Positions 16,553 to 24,882 are shown, numbered from the stretch's first letter. The stretch: DNA of 36,247 bases from Candidatus Nitrosopumilus sp. (GCA_029861345.1 JAOTZM010000004.1:1-36247); one strand, 5' to 3'. A program made the numbers and translations. Notes: generated by a model not told the origin, from the letters alone.

Positions 16553-17446
16553 TTATTGCTTTAGTTTCTTGTTGACAAAAAATGCAACTCCAAAAAGCAT
16601 TATGGCAATTATAACATAGTTTAGGTAACCAAAGAAAAGAGGAGTATTAGTTATTCCGCCACCATAGAGATTCACCACTGCTCGAACATCATAATCAGAT
16701 ATCGTGTAAGATATACCTGAAGGTAAAAATGGATACACCTCAGGAGTTACCATGATGGAGCGAGATAGTAGCACGTCACCATCTCTAAAATATGGATGAT
16801 TATCATACATTCCATCAAAAATTGGATGTGCCAAGCCCAAGACATGTCCAATTTCATGTCTTATTACCATGTCAACATTAGAGTCTATCTTATCTCGTGT
16901 TGTGGGATCGAGATAGAATATAACCACATCAGAAAATCCATACTGAGATAGTGCAGTCTCTCCTCTTGCAAGCATTTTTCCAACAGGAGGAAATTGCTCA
17001 AATGTGATTGTTGTATCACAGCCAAAATCTGCAAAACTTGATCTTTCAGGTATTATCCTGTATTCAAAATTCCACATCCCACTAGTCTTTGTGTATTGTT
17101 CTATTTTGTCCTGCCATTCTTGTACAGATGCGGATGTTTTAGACATCATGGTTTTGTTTGCATCTGGAAAAGCAATATCAGAAAATTCCTGAGCACAAAA
17201 AACAGGAGACTTGTTTAGCCTATAGTCTGGAATGTAAAAGTAATTTTCAGAACTAAATTTGTTGTCGCCTGAAACAATAGAGAATACTAGAATGACTACT
17301 GCAATGCCAATAAGTCCTGAGACAATAATTTTTTTGCCTTTTCCTTGTTTTTTCAGTATTCTCGGGGATTTTCTATAGTTTTGTTTGTCTTTATCCATCC
17401 AGTCAAAAAACTTGTCTTCATTGTCATCTTTGGTCCAGTCAGTCAA
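16553..17446 (-). CDS. membrane-anchored matrixin-like zinc metalloprotease
   Basis: 297 aa. A basic N-terminal tail is followed by a membrane helix (about 39-58), a catalytic domain on the other side of the membrane, and a C-terminal helix (about 274-291) ending in Lys-rich residues. The zinc motif HEIGHVLGLAH at 197-207 is HExxHxxGxxH, and Met232 in SRSIMVTP fits the Met-turn, so it is a metzincin close to the matrixins. Cys84 and Cys143 could pair in the extracytoplasmic domain. Two membrane anchors are unusual for this group. It is monocistronic and the substrate is unknown. Confidence 0.85.
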   Translation of the reverse strand: MTDWTKDDNEDKFFDWMDKDKQNYRKSPRILKKQGKGKKIIVSGLIGIAVVILVFSIVSGDNKFSSENYFYIPDYRLNKSPVFCAQEFSDIAFPDANKTMMSKTSASVQEWQDKIEQYTKTSGMWNFEYRIIPERSSFADFGCDTTITFEQFPPVGKMLARGETALSQYGFSDVVIFYLDPTTRDKIDSNVDMVIRHEIGHVLGLAHPIFDGMYDNHPYFRDGDVLLSRSIMVTPEVYPFLPSGISYTISDYDVRAVVNLYGGGITNTPLFFGYLNYVIIAIMLFGVAFFVNKKLKQ

Positions 17447-17837
17447 GGGGCTCTATTTGAATACGTGACTTAATAGAATAATACATTTGTTCATAATTAT
17501 TCTTGGTTTTCTTGTCTGCATATTTTTCCATTGTTTTTAGTAGGTTCTATTCTTTTTTGTCACTACCAGAATAATTGTCTGAAATGTATTTGCAAAAAAC
17601 ACCATCTAACAACTTAAAGAATGGACATTTTCCCTCATACATGATATAGTTACGTAACCATGACTAAAAAAGAATTAGCAAGTACGGAACTAACAGAATC
17701 ATGTAAATCTTATCAAACATTTCAATTAATTTTTTAAAAATTTGTTTACATCATATATAGTTCTGTTTTGATTGTGGAAGAATTGTAGCATCATGAGAGT
17801 ATTGAGTTAATATTACCAATACCCTTGAAAAAAAGTT
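17447..17837. other. intergenic, AT-rich
   Basis: No convincing gene. A 25-codon frame (ATG 17660 to TAA 17737) is Lys/Thr-rich and featureless. A TATATA-like box lies at about 17754-17759, about 80 nt upstream of the RAM-domain gene, which would then have a 5' leader. Confidence 0.4.
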
Positions 17838-18098
17838 ATGTTAGCATACATGCTCTTAAACTGTAGTCCAGGTTCAGAAACTGAGGTGATCTCAGAGATT
17901 AGTTCACTTGCAGGAGTAATTGAGGTTAATGGAGTCTTGGGAAAATATGATGTCTTTGTAAAGATTTCAGCTGAGAATCCAGATAGTATAGAAATGACAG
18001 TATCTCAAATAAGAAAGATCAAGGTAATCAGCAGTCATACCCTCCCTGTAGTATATGGTCAAGGTGGAACAATTGACAGCGAAATAAATCAATCTTAA
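17838..18098 (+). CDS. stand-alone Lrp/AsnC ligand-binding (RAM) domain
   Basis: 86 aa matching only the C-terminal regulation-of-amino-acid-metabolism domain of Lrp/AsnC regulators: a first strand LAYMLLNCSPG, helix ETEVISEISSL, AGVIEVNGVLGKYDVFVKISA, then a helix (SIEMTVSQIRKI) and a last strand with SHTLPVVYG. No HTH precedes it, so it cannot bind DNA by itself. Such RAM proteins form dimers or higher rings and may bind amino acids or modulate a full-length Lrp partner. The start is the first ATG. Confidence 0.85.
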   Translation: MLAYMLLNCSPGSETEVISEISSLAGVIEVNGVLGKYDVFVKISAENPDSIEMTVSQIRKIKVISSHTLPVVYGQGGTIDSEINQS

Positions 18099-18165
18099 AT
18101 TTACAATTCCAATCAAATGGAAAAGGAAATGAAGTGTTTAGATAGGAGTTACCAAACTTTTTTCT

Positions 18166-18753
18166 TTAGTTAAGCTGAATTTCTGTGTTTATTCTATTTC
18201 TAATTTCATCATAAATTGAAATTTGTTTTGATGATTCAAATGATATAGGGATGCTTAATCCTAACAAATTGAAATAAGCAATGCCTTTTACTTTGAGATC
18301 TATTATCCCCTGTGTATTGACTATTGAATAAACTGCAGGCAATAAACTATTTTTTTGGATATTCTGAAATGAAATAATTTCTTTTGTTTGTCCAGGATAG
18401 ATCGTAGCATCAATTTTACTATTCCCACTTCCTATCGGAATATTGTTTATCAAAAGATCATAAGATAAATCAGGAATATATACTGGAAGTAAACCGTTAT
18501 TACTTAACCCAAAGATCAAATTAAAATTAATTCCATGAATCAGATCAAATGTTGCATCAAGCCAATTTCCTGAAAATGCATTTAGTCCTAATTTTAAAAG
18601 ATTGGACCAAGATAAAGACTCTAAATCAATGCTATGAAGATTTACTTCATTCAGACTAACACTGAGTTGAGTGTATGAATATGCAATTAATCCTCCAACT
18701 ATTACAATGATCACAATCAATATAGACACACCAATACCAACAGCTTTTTTCAT
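18166..18753 (-). CDS. membrane-anchored WHy/LEA14-like protein
   Basis: 195 aa. Residues 5-28 form one hydrophobic helix (signal anchor). The rest is a beta-rich extracytoplasmic domain with the LEA14/WHy pattern: FNLIFGLSNNGLLPVYIPDL (strand, turn, strand), a DLLINNIPIGSG hairpin, TIYPGQTKEII, and a closing strand IDLKVKGIAYFNLLG. WHy domains are linked to desiccation or stress protection, but in archaea the role is unproved. An insert (about 40-70) after the anchor is unusual. Confidence 0.7.
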   Translation of the reverse strand: MKKAVGIGVSILIVIIVIVGGLIAYSYTQLSVSLNEVNLHSIDLESLSWSNLLKLGLNAFSGNWLDATFDLIHGINFNLIFGLSNNGLLPVYIPDLSYDLLINNIPIGSGNSKIDATIYPGQTKEIISFQNIQKNSLLPAVYSIVNTQGIIDLKVKGIAYFNLLGLSIPISFESSKQISIYDEIRNRINTEIQLN

Positions 18754-18923
18754 GATTTTTGAAATGTTGTGTGAAATTAAGAATCTATCGTGATTTTCAA
18801 AAAATCATATAAAGTTATACAAAAATATCTAATCGAATGAATTTGATGATTTCAGAATAATTATTTCTCTTATATTGTATTAGTTTAAGGGAGAATTGTT
18901 TTTTATTTTTGAAAAAAAGAAAT

Positions 18924-19142
18924 CTAATGTATCAAAACAAATTGGTTTGATATTACCTTTCTCACGGTATTAAGATATTGCTTTCTAGTGCTTGGTACCA
19001 GTCTCCATCTAATTTGCATTTCTTTATCCAATTTTTGAGAAAATTCATCAAATTTTTTTCCGGATTTTAATTCGATTCTTGCAATATCAACTAGAAATTG
19101 CAACCGTAATCTTCTTCTCCAAGACTGAGAATATTCGTACAT
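18924..19142 (-). CDS. hypothetical basic helical protein (72 aa)
   Basis: I use the ATG at 19142; an in-frame GTG at 19178 would add 12 polar residues. The protein is rich in Arg/Lys and mostly helical: SQSWRRRLRLQFLVDIARIE, then GKKFDEFSQKLDKEMQIRWR, and PSTRKQYLNTVRKVIS near the end. The last part resembles tyrosine-recombinase or HTH-like helices only in general composition; I do not recognise a family. Confidence 0.5.
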   Translation of the reverse strand: MYEYSQSWRRRLRLQFLVDIARIELKSGKKFDEFSQKLDKEMQIRWRLVPSTRKQYLNTVRKVISNQFVLIH

Positions 19143-19338
19143 GTTATCATTTTTGTTTTCATGATCTTTAAGTATCACTACTAAATTTTACACTGATAAT
19201 TTTTAGAGGACAATAAGGACTATTGTAAAAATCCAGTATTGTAAGAAATCTTGGAATTCCAATAAAATGGCATCGTTGTGATTAGAGAGGGGTTCTTTTA
19301 AAAAAAACTAAAAGAGATTAGGAAAAAAAGAGAAGAGA

Positions 19339-19503
19339 TTAATCGTCCTTTGCCTTGTCATGACCTTTCTTGGCTGCATCTTTTGTACCCTCATAAGCTT
19401 TCGTTCCAACTTCTGCACCTTTCTCAACACCTTTTTTGCCAAGGTCGACACCTTTTTCAACACCACTTTCAGCAGTATCTTTGATTTTTTTTAAAAAACC
19501 CAT
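19339..19503 (-). CDS. Lys/Gly-repeat amphipathic mini-protein (54 aa)
   Basis: ATG frame of 54 codons. After GFLKKIKDTAE it is built of imperfect repeats of the type GVEKGVDLGKK, GVEKGAEVGTK and AYEGTKDAAKK, then an Asp/Lys tail. This is the composition of LEA-like or apolipoprotein-like proteins that are unfolded in solution and become helical on membranes or on drying. It lies one gene away from the WHy/LEA14-like protein, and both point to stress protection, though only by analogy. Confidence 0.7.
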   Translation of the reverse strand: MGFLKKIKDTAESGVEKGVDLGKKGVEKGAEVGTKAYEGTKDAAKKGHDKAKDD

Positions 19504-20100
19504 ACTTTTTCAGATATCTCATGATTTAGAAATCTTTCGTAATTTTTATTTTTAGGATTATACAATATTCTACAATCCAAAAAAGGATTAGTTGGCCGAA
19601 AATGTCATCTATTTTGAGAACTATACGTAATTTGCCCCAAAGAAGAGATCTAACTAGAACTACAAAGGACCGATGTTGATATGGGAAAAGAATATCTAAG
19701 CAGTACATGACAGATAAGGATTCAACATTTGGCAAAGTTACTAAAAAGGATGAAGATCAAACTCTAGTGGAACTGGAATAAAGGAGTGTAGGATGGCATG
19801 CTTATCCAAATCTAGACTCTTATCTGCTATTATACCATGGTTCCATACTTGTAGATAAGAGGTGGGCATGGAGTAATTTACCATAGTCTGTTTCAAATGT
19901 CTTCATGTAGTCGTAATTTCCATAATTGGGAATATAACTAAGATGTATGCAACGTCTTGCAGTGCATCATTAATTTTATCCTCTACAATTTTCGTATAAA
20001 TGATTAGGAAAATATATTACAGAAAGTTATACTTGAAAGATTACTTCATGTAAAGATGCAACTCAGTTCATTTGATGGATTGGGTTACATCCTTTCAATG
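19504..20100. other. decayed region with gene fragments
   Basis: No intact gene. Short protein-like frames remain on the plus strand (ATG 19602, 25 aa; ATG 19707 to TAA 19781, 24 aa with FGKVTKKDEDQTLVELE). On the minus strand, fragments continue beyond the HTH pseudogene (for example DKINDALQDVAYILVIFP). The density of stops in protein-like text suggests gene remains, not designed intergenic DNA. Confidence 0.45.
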
Positions 20101-20345
20101 TTATTTTTTCAGTAATGTGAGATATTTGATCAAGATACTCTCTGATCCTAGTTCTTTGGATGTCTCCAGTCTTTCAAGAATTGTAAATATTGTAGACTCT
20201 GGTTGAATGTCATTTGATTTTGTTACCTTGGAATATCAATGTTTAATGTCACCATCTATGGTGTTACAATTGATGTTCATCAGTTCTGCAATCTTTCTTG
20301 CTGAATATCCATGCGGTTTTTATGGAATGGTTGTGTTATAACCAT
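20101..20345 (-). pseudogene. HTH regulator pseudogene
   Basis: Reading leftward from ATG 20345 gives MVITQPFHKN. A one-base shift then joins the frame with GYSARKIAELMNINCNTIDG, a clear helix-turn-helix (residues 13-33), followed by DIKH, an in-frame TGA at 20236-20238 where TGG (Trp) would read through, then YSKV and a helical tail (STIFTILERLETSKELGSES) to TAA at 20101. The two lesions and the continuing protein-like sequence show a recently broken DNA-binding protein. The family is not named from sequence. Confidence 0.7.
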
Positions 20346-20353
20346 AGATCCCA

Positions 20354-20590
20354 TTGCTAGAAAAACAATTCAACCCAGATTTACTATACAACAGAATTGT
20401 TCATTACTATATTGACAAAAAAGGGTATTCAAAAGACAAGGCAAATGTAATTGCTCAATCAGTAGTACAAAAGGAAGCCCAAAGGAGAATATGTAAAAAT
20501 GAAAAATGCAAACATTTCTCCCATGATCATATTAGAAATTCTGAAACATGTCTAGTTGCAGACTGTGAGTGCGATAAATTTACTAAGTAA
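20354..20590 (+). CDS. small Cys/His-rich (zinc-binding?) protein (78 aa)
   Basis: TTG start at 20354, with a TTATAA box about 20 nt upstream. Residues 1-48 are helical (LYNRIVHYYIDKKGYSKDKA then ANVIAQSVVQKEAQRR). The C-terminal part holds CKNEKCKHFSHDH and TCLVADCEC, five Cys and several His that could bind zinc. No family recognised, but codon use and composition are gene-like. It ends 8 nt inside the convergent MBL gene. Confidence 0.65.
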   Translation: MLEKQFNPDLLYNRIVHYYIDKKGYSKDKANVIAQSVVQKEAQRRICKNEKCKHFSHDHIRNSETCLVADCECDKFTK

Positions 20591-21563
20591 AGTCATCTAA
20601 GGAGCTTTCTAGTAGAGGCTGAGCACTGATGCCTATTTTTCGCAAGTGTTCTGCAAACTCATCAACAAAACCATGTATCGTGTAAACTTGTTCTGCTCCA
20701 GATTGTATTACCATATCCACAAGGTCGTTAAAATCACAATGATCACTCATAGGAATTGAATAGTCCGTTCGCCTTCCAAAAGAGAATCTTGTGGATTGTG
20801 CCCATCCACTAAAACCTATTGTTACAGCACCATATTTTGACTTTATATCCTGAATGAATTTATTTTTCCCAGATAGCATCGGTGCGACCATAACCCAAGG
20901 TTTTTTTTCTAATAGACCATCTCTTTCTGCTTCAGAGTGACCAATTCCATCTTTGAGAGGAATTCCAAATTTTTGATGAAGTGAGTTCATCTCTTTTACA
21001 GAATCATGGAGATAAAGAGGGCCCCAATGGCCAAAGAGTTGAGTAATTGTTTGTGCTTTACCCAATTGATATCCCATTAAAATTACAGGGATACCTTTTC
21101 CATAAAGTTCAGAAATCAATTCATTTACCTGTTTTTGAATTTCGTCGTTTTTGGGAAAAGTAAATTCAGGTAGGCCAAACGTACATTCAGTAATCAAGGT
21201 TTTACATTTTGGGATTTTTGCACCTTGAAGAAATCCACGATTTCTAGTGCAGATATCACCAGTATAGAAAATATCATCAAAAAGTAATCCTTTTGCTCCG
21301 AGAATATGACCACTGTCTATTAGTGTAAAATCATCAAGAGAATCAACATGATTTTCCATCTTAAATCCACGAAGATTCGCTATTTCATTTGTCTCAATGG
21401 ATGATAAAATGGTCCCACCATTTTTTGAAGGAAGATGGTCAGAATGAGCATGAGAGACAAAGTTGATCCTGGCGGCATCAGTATTTTTTGGATCCAAGTA
21501 AACTCGTTTTTCATTAACCTCACACAGGATTCCATTTTTTGTCATCCTGATTTGTTTAAGCAA
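20583..21563 (-). CDS. metallo-beta-lactamase / beta-CASP exonuclease-like protein
   Basis: 326 aa. MBL-fold nuclease of the mRNA 3'-end-processing (CPSF/Exo) type. The metal motif HAHSDH is at 38-43; LIDSGHILGAKGLLF supplies a further His, FYTGDICTRNRGFL the Asp, and the C-terminal MSDHCDFNDL and IHGFVDEFAEHL fit the last metal and active-site His. The middle (GIPVILMGYQLGKAQTITQL) matches the beta-CASP region seen in DNA-ligase-associated exonucleases. Whether it works on RNA or DNA cannot be told here; no ligase gene is adjacent. The ATG start fits. Confidence 0.85.
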   Translation of the reverse strand: MLKQIRMTKNGILCEVNEKRVYLDPKNTDAARINFVSHAHSDHLPSKNGGTILSSIETNEIANLRGFKMENHVDSLDDFTLIDSGHILGAKGLLFDDIFYTGDICTRNRGFLQGAKIPKCKTLITECTFGLPEFTFPKNDEIQKQVNELISELYGKGIPVILMGYQLGKAQTITQLFGHWGPLYLHDSVKEMNSLHQKFGIPLKDGIGHSEAERDGLLEKKPWVMVAPMLSGKNKFIQDIKSKYGAVTIGFSGWAQSTRFSFGRRTDYSIPMSDHCDFNDLVDMVIQSGAEQVYTIHGFVDEFAEHLRKIGISAQPLLESSLDDFT

Positions 21564-21777
21564 TGAAAACGAATGGTATTAGATTTGATATAAATTGCAG
21601 GTTTCATCTATGTGGACTATAGATCAAACTATTTTTTGACAAGAATATATGGTGTAATGTTAATGATTCTTTTTTATGAGAATCCACATGATAGGCTAAA
21701 CAGTTAATGAACAAGATTACAACAACACCATGATTTTGTTGAAATTAAGAGATATTTTACTTCATTAAGAGAGACAT

Positions 21778-22581
21778 TCATGTTAAGAAATCAAGGAGCA
21801 TTCTACATACTTGTTCAGGTTTTTCAGCAAAGGGTGCATGTCCGGCATCTTGAATTATCTCTACATGGGATTTCTGGATAAATTCTTTGAATATTTCTGA
21901 ATGCTCAGGAGGGATTACCCGGTCTTCAATTCCCCAAATTATAAGAGTGGGAATATCGTCAATTAGTTTGAGTCTTTCTAGTCCTATCTGTGTGTTGGCA
22001 CTGTTTTCAAGAGTGGATTCAAATGCGTATTTGGCGTGTGGTAAGTTTATTCTTGCGATAAAACTTTCAACCAGTTTTGAGGGAACTCTTGTAGGATCTG
22101 CTACCATCTGTTCGAACACTTTTCTTACTTTATCAGGCGTAGGATTAATCGCCACCTGTAGGTATTCCTCTAACAATGGTGTGGGTTTTTTCAACATCCC
22201 CGAAGAGTCTACTAGTACGAGTTTTTCTATTTGATTTTTGTTTTTCATAGTTACTTCTGCTGCAATGTAACCCCCTAACGAATGACCCACAATACTTGTT
22301 TTACCATCATTGATTGCAAGCTCGTTTATGAAATCTGCCACAGTGTTCCTAAAATTTTCAATTGTATAATCCATTTTTACAGGTTTATCACTTTTACCAA
22401 AACCTGGCAGGTCCAGTGATATGGTATGAAAGTTTGCAGATAATGCATCAGGAAGATTAGCCCATCGATCCGCTGAAGATCCAAGGCCATGAATAAATAA
22501 AATATGCCTATCATTTCTTTTCCCAGATTCAAGATATCTTATTTTTAGCCCATTCAAATTTATCCAGCCTTCCTGCAACAT
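21778..22581 (-). CDS. alpha/beta-fold hydrolase
   Basis: 267 aa. The oxyanion-hole motif is HGLGSSADRW (31-40), the nucleophile elbow GHSLGG has Ser101, the acid is Asp220 in IIWGIEDRVIP and the base His248 in DAGHAPF. All catalytic-triad residues are in place and the length is normal. The closest overall shape is that of the esterase/C-C hydrolase/haloperoxidase-like group, and the substrate is unknown. TTG or ATG choice at the start does not affect the fold. Monocistronic. Confidence 0.88.
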   Translation of the reverse strand: MLQEGWINLNGLKIRYLESGKRNDRHILFIHGLGSSADRWANLPDALSANFHTISLDLPGFGKSDKPVKMDYTIENFRNTVADFINELAINDGKTSIVGHSLGGYIAAEVTMKNKNQIEKLVLVDSSGMLKKPTPLLEEYLQVAINPTPDKVRKVFEQMVADPTRVPSKLVESFIARINLPHAKYAFESTLENSANTQIGLERLKLIDDIPTLIIWGIEDRVIPPEHSEIFKEFIQKSHVEIIQDAGHAPFAEKPEQVCRMLLDFLT

Positions 22582-22969
22582 CTGTTTTATTTCTGGAACT
22601 AACTTTTATCTTTGTAGTGGTACACTTTTTGAGATTATTTTGGACTTAAAATTTGTTAGATTATAAGGGAAAGATCATTATGAAATAAATTTAATCAACA
22701 TAACATCTGTTAAGGATATTCTACTATTTCTCCTCTAAAGTTCTGCGTAAACGTAGATTCTTTTTGTTGGATTTGTAAACCATTTTGTAATATACAAAAA
22801 TTAGAATAGGAGATTTCAACAATACTAACAAAAGCAGATAATCACTTAATTCCAATCATCCATACTTTCCTTTGCATTTAGATAAAACTTGGTTTTTCAG
22901 ATGTTGTGTGTGATAATGAGGTATTTGGAGCAAACATATGAAATTGAAAGGGATTATATCAGTTTATTT
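22582..22969. other. intergenic with possible further pseudogene pieces
   Basis: No intact gene. On the minus strand short protein-like stretches persist (for example FYLNAKESMDDWN ending near 22850) beyond the stop of the pseudogene at 22970. The plus-strand frame at 22889-23080 lies opposite this and is a shadow. Confidence 0.4.
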
Positions 22970-23266
22970 CTAGGAGTTAGTCTCATATCCAATCGAATAG
23001 GTAAACTGTCCATTATAATCAACTTCTGTCCAGAATTTTTCTTCATCTATTTCTTTTCCTTAAGCAATTCATACGTTTAGAATTTTTTGGATAAACATTT
23101 GTGTAGTTTCATCAATTTGGTGTCTGACTCCTATTTCTTTTTCTATTCTATACCTTTCTTTGAATTTTTTTAGCAATTCTTTAAGGTGTCTGCCATTAAT
23201 CTGAGCAGTTTTTTCTTTTTTTGCAGCATGTAATTCTTTTTTTGAAATTAGATAGAAACCCCACAA
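22970..23266 (-). pseudogene. decayed hypothetical gene with two compensating frameshifts
   Basis: A TTG frame from 23266 encodes a Lys/Arg-rich helical N-terminus (ISKKELHAAKKEKTAQINGR, later MFIQKILN) to a TGA at 23069. The same frame resumes after a TAA with EIDEEKFWTEVDYNGQFTYS and ends at TAG 22970. The gap is bridged in the next frame by YELLKEK, so one insertion and one deletion about 25 nt apart would restore a single protein of about 98 aa. No family recognised. It could also be a short intact 65-aa gene followed by unrelated sequence, but the clean continuation argues for decay. Confidence 0.55.
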
Positions 23267-23604
23267 GGTTACTTTGAACTATTTTTAAAAAGATCTTGAT
23301 TTTGATTTATCTTTTCAAATTTATGTGATTCATGAATTATGATTTGCAAGTAGTTTCTGCTACAATTTTAGGAGTAACATTGATTTGATTTTACGAATAA
23401 TACAATTTCAGAATAAAAGTAAAGAGAAAATGAAAAAGGAGAGAATAGGATAAAAAACTATGGTTTAAAGTTATTTGATATTTATTCATATACGCAGAAA
23501 ACAATATATTTTATTAAACAAAAGTTCAATTTTTGTGGGATTTATTTATTATTTTCTACACATAGTAAAATTAGATCTTATTAATCTCAGAACCAATTAA
23601 GCTT
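23267..23604. other. intergenic, very AT-rich
   Basis: I see no coding frame, repeat or clear RNA structure. The sequence includes TATATTTTATTAAAC near 23510-23525, which could hold promoter elements for the zinc-ribbon gene that follows, but the distance is large. Confidence 0.4.
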
Positions 23605-23775
23605 ATGAATCAAACCCATGCATTCAGAAAAGAAAAACTCTACTGCAAATACTGTAAAGCAGCACCAACAATAGAGATTCCAAGTTTCATAGATCTTTCA
23701 TCACCTACAAGTGATGAGTTTGTGGAAAATGTCAGGTGCACCATTTGCAAGAATATAGGTTACGTAAGACGATAG
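23605..23775 (+). CDS. zinc-ribbon mini-protein (56 aa)
   Basis: ATG frame with two knuckles: CKYC (14-17) and CTIC (45-48), 27 residues apart, the spacing of a zinc ribbon. The tail NIGYVRR is basic. Likely a nucleic-acid or protein-binding zinc module with no enzymatic domain. First of three separate zinc-ribbon genes in a row on the same strand, each apparently with its own upstream region. Confidence 0.7.
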   Translation: MNQTHAFRKEKLYCKYCKAAPTIEIPSFIDLSSPTSDEFVENVRCTICKNIGYVRR

Positions 23776-23850
23776 ATTCCTTTTGATTGCTAGAACTTCA
23801 TAATTAGAGTTTTTTGAAAAATATTTAATCAATAAAGTGTATTTTTAATT

Positions 23851-23979
23851 ATGGTGAAATTATCAGATCTTAGAGTTTGTAACACTTGTTCTAATGTCTT
23901 TTCAAGAATAGGTGGAATGACAATTAAACACAACTGTCCTCACTGTGGATCCGAAAATTACGAAGAAATAGAAAAATAA
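23851..23979 (+). CDS. zinc-ribbon mini-protein (42 aa)
   Basis: ATG frame with CNTC (10-13) and CPHCG (29-33), a rubredoxin-like zinc ribbon of minimal length, followed by an acidic tail (SENYEEIEK). This plan is common among archaeal small zinc proteins; the function is unknown. Confidence 0.7.
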   Translation: MVKLSDLRVCNTCSNVFSRIGGMTIKHNCPHCGSENYEEIEK

Positions 23980-24128
23980 TGAAATAGCCATCATTCACAC
24001 ACATTAATTGTAGACTTAAGTAATGTAAAACGTGTGATTCGTGCCTATTAATCAAAATACATAAACCAAGATCGAATCAAAATTCGACCACGTATTTTCA
24101 AATTTACATTAATGAAACTAGATTTCCT

Positions 24129-24245
24129 ATGAGAGGATTATGCCACAAATGCCACTCTTCAGGAATAGAAGTTATTCTTACTGAGATAACAAGAAATGAG
24201 ATCGGAATATCTGAGATTCCTCTTTGTGACAAGTGTAGAAAGTAA
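24129..24245 (+). CDS. zinc-knuckle mini-protein (38 aa)
   Basis: ATG frame of 38 codons with CHKCH at residues 5-9 and CDKC at 33-36 near the C-terminus, again two zinc knuckles joined by a beta-rich linker (GIEVILTEITRNEIGISEIP). Very short but the symmetry of the motif pairs and two neighbouring paralogue-like genes support it. Confidence 0.6.
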   Translation: MRGLCHKCHSSGIEVILTEITRNEIGISEIPLCDKCRK

Positions 24246-24306
24246 ATTAGGTATTAGTAGATTTTTGATTCAACTAGTTGAGGTTTGCCAAAGTTTGGAT
24301 ATAGAA

Positions 24307-24624
24307 CTATTCTTCTGGTATTAGTTTTAGCTTGATTCTGATGTGAGATGCTGTTTTGTCTGGTATTCCAGGAGTTAAATCACAAGTAAAAAGAAATTTT
24401 TTGTTTTCGTAATGGTTTTTTCCTATGCTTACTTGTTCGACTATCTGTTTATCGTATGTTCCACAAAGGTTAATCCACTTATCATATTGTTTATTTTTCC
24501 GTAAGGTAGAATCAAAGAGTGAAATGGTAATCAAGTTGTTTACCTCCTCAAGGGCGATCATGTGAATTTCTTCAGGTGGAAAAGTTAAATTTTCAATTAA
24601 CACCTCTGGCATTATTTCACGCAT
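24307..24624 (-). CDS. hypothetical protein (105 aa)
   Basis: I recognise no family. It reads as mostly beta: VLIENLTFPPEEIHMIALEE, NNLITISLFDST, a middle KWINLCGTYDKQIVE, then KKFLFTCDLTPGIPDKTASH and a last strand IRIKLKLIPEE. The regular alternation of strands and turns suggests a small all-beta domain. Monocistronic; ATG start at 24624. Confidence 0.65.
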   Translation of the reverse strand: MREIMPEVLIENLTFPPEEIHMIALEEVNNLITISLFDSTLRKNKQYDKWINLCGTYDKQIVEQVSIGKNHYENKKFLFTCDLTPGIPDKTASHIRIKLKLIPEE

Positions 24625-24751
24625 TTAAAATTTTAAATTTTGTATGATAGATAACTTTTCTTATTCTATTTTGCTACGTTAGCCAAACTTTGAAATATAA
24701 AAATTCATGTTTACAAGACGAGATAAATAGACTAACTATTTACATAATTAT

Positions 24752-24829
24752 GGCCTCCGACAGGCGTTCAACTACGCTCTACAGAATTGCAAACCCTGTT
24801 GGAACGTATCAGTCTGTCGGAAGGTCGCC
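24752..24829 (+). ncRNA. candidate structured RNA upstream of purN
   Basis: A GC-rich island (about half G+C against about a third around it). The outer stem pairs 24752-24763 (GGCCTCCGACAG) with 24814-24826 (CTGTCGGAAGGTC), 12 base pairs with one bulged A and one G-U. The inner stem pairs CGTTC (24765-24769) with GAACG (24802-24806) and may extend across a bulged G. A third hairpin ACAG/CTGT is possible in the loop. A TAAATA box lies 26 nt upstream, and T-rich sequence follows. It matches no RNA I can name. A 31-codon ATG frame (24750-24845) also covers it, so a small peptide is the alternative. The strand is by inference. Confidence 0.5.
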
Positions 24830-24882
24830 TTTGAATATAATATGAATATATTTTCATTTTAAACTTTCTATTCTAGTTTTAC

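Noticed and set aside
19526-19735. Minus-strand 69-codon frame
   Set aside because: Hydrophobic, irregular composition with no start signal, opposite short protein-like plus-strand fragments; taken as a shadow.
22889-23080. Plus-strand 63-codon frame
   Set aside because: Lies opposite the decayed minus-strand gene and has composition of a complementary-strand shadow.
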